Assembly (NCBI GenBank): GCA_900542675.1
Contig: UQOT01000007.1
Location: 1-46,463, forward strand
Source: an uncultured Eubacteriales bacterium
GTDB taxonomy: Bacteria > Bacillota > Clostridia > Monoglobales > Monoglobaceae
Direction of reading: 5' to 3'
DNA: 46,463 nt
This document shows positions 43,814-46,463 of this stretch, one piece after another. The notes beneath the pieces were generated by a model. It saw nothing but the letters and a program-made list of their open reading frames with translations. It had not been told where the DNA came from and ran no database searches. The number at the start of each line of letters is the position of its first letter. Positions within the stretch are counted from its first letter, which is position 1. The position numbers and the translations under genes are program-made.

Positions 43814-44269
43814 TTACTTATGATGCAATCTATCAAGATTTTCTTTTGCTGTTCGCAAATGTTCAGGAATGTCATCAATACTCATATTATCGTGTACCGC
43901 AGTTGTTCCCGCTTCCTTCGCAGTTTCGTAATACCAGCATTTGTAATTAAGGGTGTCAAGCGTTTGCTGTAGTTCCTCCATTTGCTTAATAACCTTTTTT
44001 CGCTGGTTTTGAAATAGCTCCAACCGCTCGTCGATCGTTTCATCACCCTTAAGCACCATATCTATGAATCTCTTAATATCCTTGATTGGCAGTCCCGATT
44101 TTTTCAGACATTCTATAATAAGCAGCCAATCAAAATCCTTTTCCTTAAAAACCCGTATTCCGCCGCCTGAACGCTCAACAAACGGAAGAAGCCCCTCCTT
44201 GTCGTAGTAGCGGATTGTTGATGGCGCAACATTTAATACCTTTGCTGCTTCACCTACTGTATAAATCAT
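43814..44269 (-). CDS. MerR-family transcriptional regulator
   Basis: 151 residues. The winged helix YTVGEAAKVLNVAPSTIRYYDKEGLLPFVERSGGGIRVFKEKDFDWLLIIECLKKSGLPIKDIKRF is a classical MerR domain. A coiled coil (about 85-115, ERLELFQNQRKKVIKQMEELQQTLDTL) and a short tail with one Cys and His follow, so the group is the aldehyde/stress-type (AdhR/NmlR-like) rather than a metal-sensing one. AGGAG lies before the start. The divergent cupin operon has the 19-base-spacer promoter used by MerR activators. Confidence 0.87.
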   Translation of the reverse strand: MIYTVGEAAKVLNVAPSTIRYYDKEGLLPFVERSGGGIRVFKEKDFDWLLIIECLKKSGLPIKDIKRFIDMVLKGDETIDERLELFQNQRKKVIKQMEELQQTLDTLNYKCWYYETAKEAGTTAVHDNMSIDDIPEHLRTAKENLDRLHHK

Positions 44270-44301
44270 TTTTTTATCTCCTTAAAATTTTTAAAAAAGC
44301 C

Positions 44302-44332
44302 TTGACTTAAAGTTCACTTTAAGTTGTATAAT
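44302..44332 (+). promoter_or_regulatory. MerR-type promoter with a 19-base spacer and perfect dyad
   Basis: TTGACT (44302-44307), a 19-base spacer, TATAAT (44327-44332). ACTTAAAGT (44305-44313) and ACTTTAAGT (44316-44324) form a perfect 9-bp inverted repeat between the hexamers. The over-long spacer plus dyad is the classic target at which MerR proteins twist DNA to activate. Confidence 0.88.
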
Positions 44333-44393
44333 TTATTTGAGCTTTAAAAATATTATAATACTAATCTAATAAAAAGTCAAGGAGGAAAGTGAA

Positions 44394-44789
44394 ATGCAGG
44401 AATTAAGCGTATTTAAAATAGGCGGAAAAAATGAAGCGTTTGCAAAATACTTTATCGGTCAGAGCTATCTTAATATGCTTACAACCGAGCGCGTGCCGAT
44501 TGGCAACGTGACCTTTGAGCCGGGCTGCCGAAACAACTGGCACATTCATCACAAGGGCGGTCAGATTTTGCTTGTAACAGCAGGTCGGGGATATTATCAG
44601 GAATGGGGTAAGGACGCGCAGGAATTAAAACCCGGTGATGTTGTAAACATTCCGCCGGAGGTAAAGCATTGGCATGGCGCAGCACCTGATGAGTGGTTTC
44701 AGCATTTGGCGGTAGAAGTACCTGCCGAGGGCGCGTCAAATGAGTGGCTTGAGCCGGTGAGCGATGAAGATTACGGAAAGCTGAAATAG
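44394..44789 (+). CDS. Cupin-domain protein
   Basis: 131 residues. VTFEPGCRNNWHIHHKGGQILLVTAGRGYYQEWG (cupin motif 1 with His-x-His) and LKPGDVVNIPPEVKHWHGAAPD (motif 2) form a metal-binding beta-barrel of the type often encoded with carboxymuconolactone decarboxylase-like proteins. GGAGG precedes the ATG. It is first in the MerR-controlled operon. Activity is unknown. Confidence 0.86.
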   Translation: MQELSVFKIGGKNEAFAKYFIGQSYLNMLTTERVPIGNVTFEPGCRNNWHIHHKGGQILLVTAGRGYYQEWGKDAQELKPGDVVNIPPEVKHWHGAAPDEWFQHLAVEVPAEGASNEWLEPVSDEDYGKLK

Positions 44790-44800
44790 GAGGAAATATA

Positions 44801-45124
44801 ATGGCAAAGCAAACAGCAGGGCGGGACGCGCTCGGAGAATTTGCTCCGAAGTTCGCGGAATTGAATGATGATGTGCTTTTCGGAGAGGTCTGGGAGCGCA
44901 CGGATAAGCTGTCGGCACGCGACAGAAGCATTGTTACAGTTACGGCAGTGATGGCAAGCGGCGTACTTGACAGCTCGCTTGGGTATCATATTCAAAATGC
45001 AAAAAATCACGGTGTAACTTCTGTGGAAATGGCAGAAATTTTAACTCACACCGCATTTTATGCAGGCTGGCCCAAAGCATGGGCAGCATTTAGAATGGCA
45101 AAAGAAGTTTACAAGGAGGAGTAA
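44801..45124 (+). CDS. Carboxymuconolactone decarboxylase-like (CMD) protein
   Basis: 107 residues. The CMD/AhpD fold pattern is present: DRSIVTVTAVMASGVLDSSLGYHIQNAKNHGVTSVEMAEILTHTAFYAGWPKAWAAFRMAKEVY. The AhpD Cys-x-x-Cys is absent, so it belongs to the non-peroxidase CMD branch. TAGGAGG precedes the ATG, 11 bases after the cupin stop. Its role, perhaps lactone or quinone chemistry, is inferred from neighbours only. Confidence 0.87.
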   Translation: MAKQTAGRDALGEFAPKFAELNDDVLFGEVWERTDKLSARDRSIVTVTAVMASGVLDSSLGYHIQNAKNHGVTSVEMAEILTHTAFYAGWPKAWAAFRMAKEVYKEE

Positions 45125-45126
45125 AA

Positions 45127-46292
45127 ATGTTAGGAAATTTCACTTATTCAAACCCGACAAAATTATATTTCGGCGAGGGTGCGCTTGATAATTTAAAGGC
45201 GGAGCTTGCAAATTACAGTAAAAACATAATGCTTGTTTACGGCGGCGGCTCAATCAAGAAAAACGGTATTTATGATAAGGTTACCGCGATCCTGAACGAT
45301 TGCGGCAAAAATGTTTTTGAGGACAGCGGCGTTATGCCGAATCCGACAGTCGAAAAGCTGTATGAGGGCTGCAAGATTGCAAAAGATAATAATGTTGATT
45401 TAATTCTTGCTGTCGGCGCGGCTCTGTATGCGATTATTCCAAGGAGGTGTCGGTGTCTGCATACTGCGAGGATGACCCGTGGGAGAAATATTATCTTCGT
45501 ATGGAGGAAGTATATAACAAAATCATTCCCGTAGGCTGTGTGCTTACAATGGTAGGCACAGGCTCGGAAATGAACGGCGATGCAGTTATTACAAATCACG
45601 ATACAAAGCTGAAAATCGGCCATGTTTTCGGTGATGACGTATTTCCGAAGTTTTCAATCCTGAACCCAACCTATACCTTTACACTGCCCAAGTATCAAAT
45701 GGTTGCCGGATTTTATGATATTTTCAACCATATCTGCGAGCAATATTTTTCAGGCACAGACGATAATACCTCCGACTATATAATGGAGGGACTTATGAAA
45801 TCGCTTATTCACAGCTCGCGTATTGCCGTAGAAAATCCGAAGGATTATGAGGCGCGCAGCAATATTATGTGGACAGCTACATGGGCGCTTAATACGCTTG
45901 TCGCAATGGGCAAAAGCACCGATTGGATGGTTCATATGCTTGGTCAGTCGGTAGGCGCGTACACGGACGCTACTCACGGTATGACGCTTGCGGCTGTTTC
46001 ACTGCCGTATTACAGATATATAATGCCTTACGGTCTTTTGAAATTCAAGCGTTTTGCAGTTAATGTATGGAATGTAAATTCCGAAGGCAAGAGCGATGAA
46101 GAAATTGCCGCTGAGGGACTTTCAGCAATGGAAAAATGGATGAGGGAAATCGGTCTTGTGATGAACATATCCGACCTCGGCGTAACCGATGATATGATAG
46201 AAGGTTTTGCGGACGGAACGTTTATTATGGACGGCGGATATAAGGTTTTGAGCCGAGATGAGGTAGTAGAAATCTTGAAGAAAAGCATGTAA
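45127..46292 (+). pseudogene. Iron-containing alcohol dehydrogenase with a one-base deletion
   Basis: ATG 45127 (AAGGAGG upstream) starts LGNFTYSNPTKLYFGEGALDNLKAEL, as in the intact relative at 40021. The frame is lost at LAVGA near 45416: where the family has GGGS, the sequence reads GGC-GCG-GCT. One extra G gives GGGSVCDYSKEVSVSAYCEDDPWEKYY and joins the rest, which runs to 46292. That gives a 388-residue protein with the metal segments FYDIFNHICEQYF and HMLGQSVGAYTDATHGM. As read, only the first 130 or so residues are made. It is third in the MerR operon. Confidence 0.85.
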
Positions 46293-46307
46293 AAAGTATT
46301 CATTGGC

Positions 46308-46374
46308 TTTTACCTTTGGGTTATAGCCGATAAACTTTTTTGAACTTCCGAAAATATGATTTATCAGTTATAAT
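46308..46374 (+). promoter_or_regulatory. 45-bp LysR-type element and promoter (copy E)
   Basis: Element 46308-46352: TACC-TTTG-GGTT, TTATAGCCGATAA (46321-46333), TTCCGA (46346-46351), then 17 bases and TATAAT (46369-46374). It drives the gene starting at 46409. Confidence 0.78.
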
Positions 46375-46408
46375 AATATTGTAAATAAAACTCGAAAGGA
46401 GTATTGAT

Positions 46409-46463
46409 ATGAGTAAAAAAGTATTAATTTTATCTGGAAGTCCAAGAAAAAACGGGAATTCCG
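46409..46463 (+). CDS. NAD(P)H-dependent flavodoxin-like reductase (partial, 5' end)
   Basis: ATG 46409 follows GAAAGGAG. The 18 visible residues, MSKKVLILSGSPRKNGNS, are the phosphate-binding start of NADPH-dependent FMN reductases and related flavodoxin-fold proteins (VLxLxGSPRKxGNS). The gene runs out of the window. It is the last visible member of the set under the 45-bp element. Confidence 0.8.
   Translation, partial: MSKKVLILSGSPRKNGNS

Noticed and set aside
1..46463. tRNA, rRNA or insertion-sequence transposase genes
   Set aside because: I saw no cloverleaf-like segment, rRNA core sequence or transposase frame anywhere in the window. A tRNA scan would settle the first.

Overview
The window looks like a low-to-mid GC gut Clostridia genome (Oscillospiraceae/Lachnospiraceae-type). 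The evidence is AGGAGG-type ribosome sites, SLH surface anchoring and a set of Maff2, VirB6/TrbL, PrgI, VirB4, CD1108-type NlpC/P60, DUF4315, DUF4366, TopB, ArdC/YodL, TTRAP, giant helicase, DUF3849, MobC and MOBP-type relaxase genes. That set is the standard backbone of the large integrative conjugative elements (ICEs, CTn family) of this group. No recombinase, tRNA or rRNA is visible, so neither ICE end is fixed; the left end lies outside the window.

Layout: 1-35.9 kb is the ICE. It starts with the tail of an upstream gene and a giant Cys-rich SLH surface protein. The secretion and coupling block follows (PcfB/DUF3801, VirD4, Maff2 pilin, VirB6, PrgI, VirB4, a hypothetical, NlpC/P60, DUF4315, DUF4366), then the DNA-processing block (TopB, ArdC/YodL, TTRAP, a 2771-residue methylase/helicase, DUF3849, MobC, relaxase). 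AT-rich cargo sits between backbone genes: a Nudix hydrolase, a Phd/PIN toxin-antitoxin pair, a HEPN-motif protein, a Cys-rich protein, a secreted orphan, and a SLOG gene with its XRE regulator. From 36 kb to the end lies a metabolic region: aldo-keto reductase, LysR regulator, secreted esterases, Fe-alcohol dehydrogenases, a MerR-controlled cupin/CMD/ADH operon and the start of a flavodoxin-like reductase.

Main observations. (1) A complete TnpV gene with its own ribosome site is overprinted in the +1 frame inside the giant helicase gene, where the host frame encodes only a charged linker. (2) Four otherwise unrelated ICE proteins share a C-terminal tail of the form KPSLLxKLxRPLP, a candidate shared targeting or docking signal. 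(3) Four promoters of the metabolic region carry an almost identical 45-bp upstream element with a LysR-type T-N11-A box, always followed by TTCCGA-N17-TATAAT; a fifth, decayed copy lies between convergent genes. (4) A 105-bp double-hairpin element is inserted in frame in topB, and a relative of the same architecture lies before the VirB6 gene.

The conjugation machinery is broken in this sequence: VirD4 has lost its membrane segment, VirB4 has an in-frame amber codon, the relaxase has an internal deletion, DUF4366 has a one-base loss, and the surface protein has a one-base loss plus an amber codon. Two genes in the metabolic region also carry one-base losses, so part of this may be consensus error. 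The VirD4 deletion is unlikely to be.
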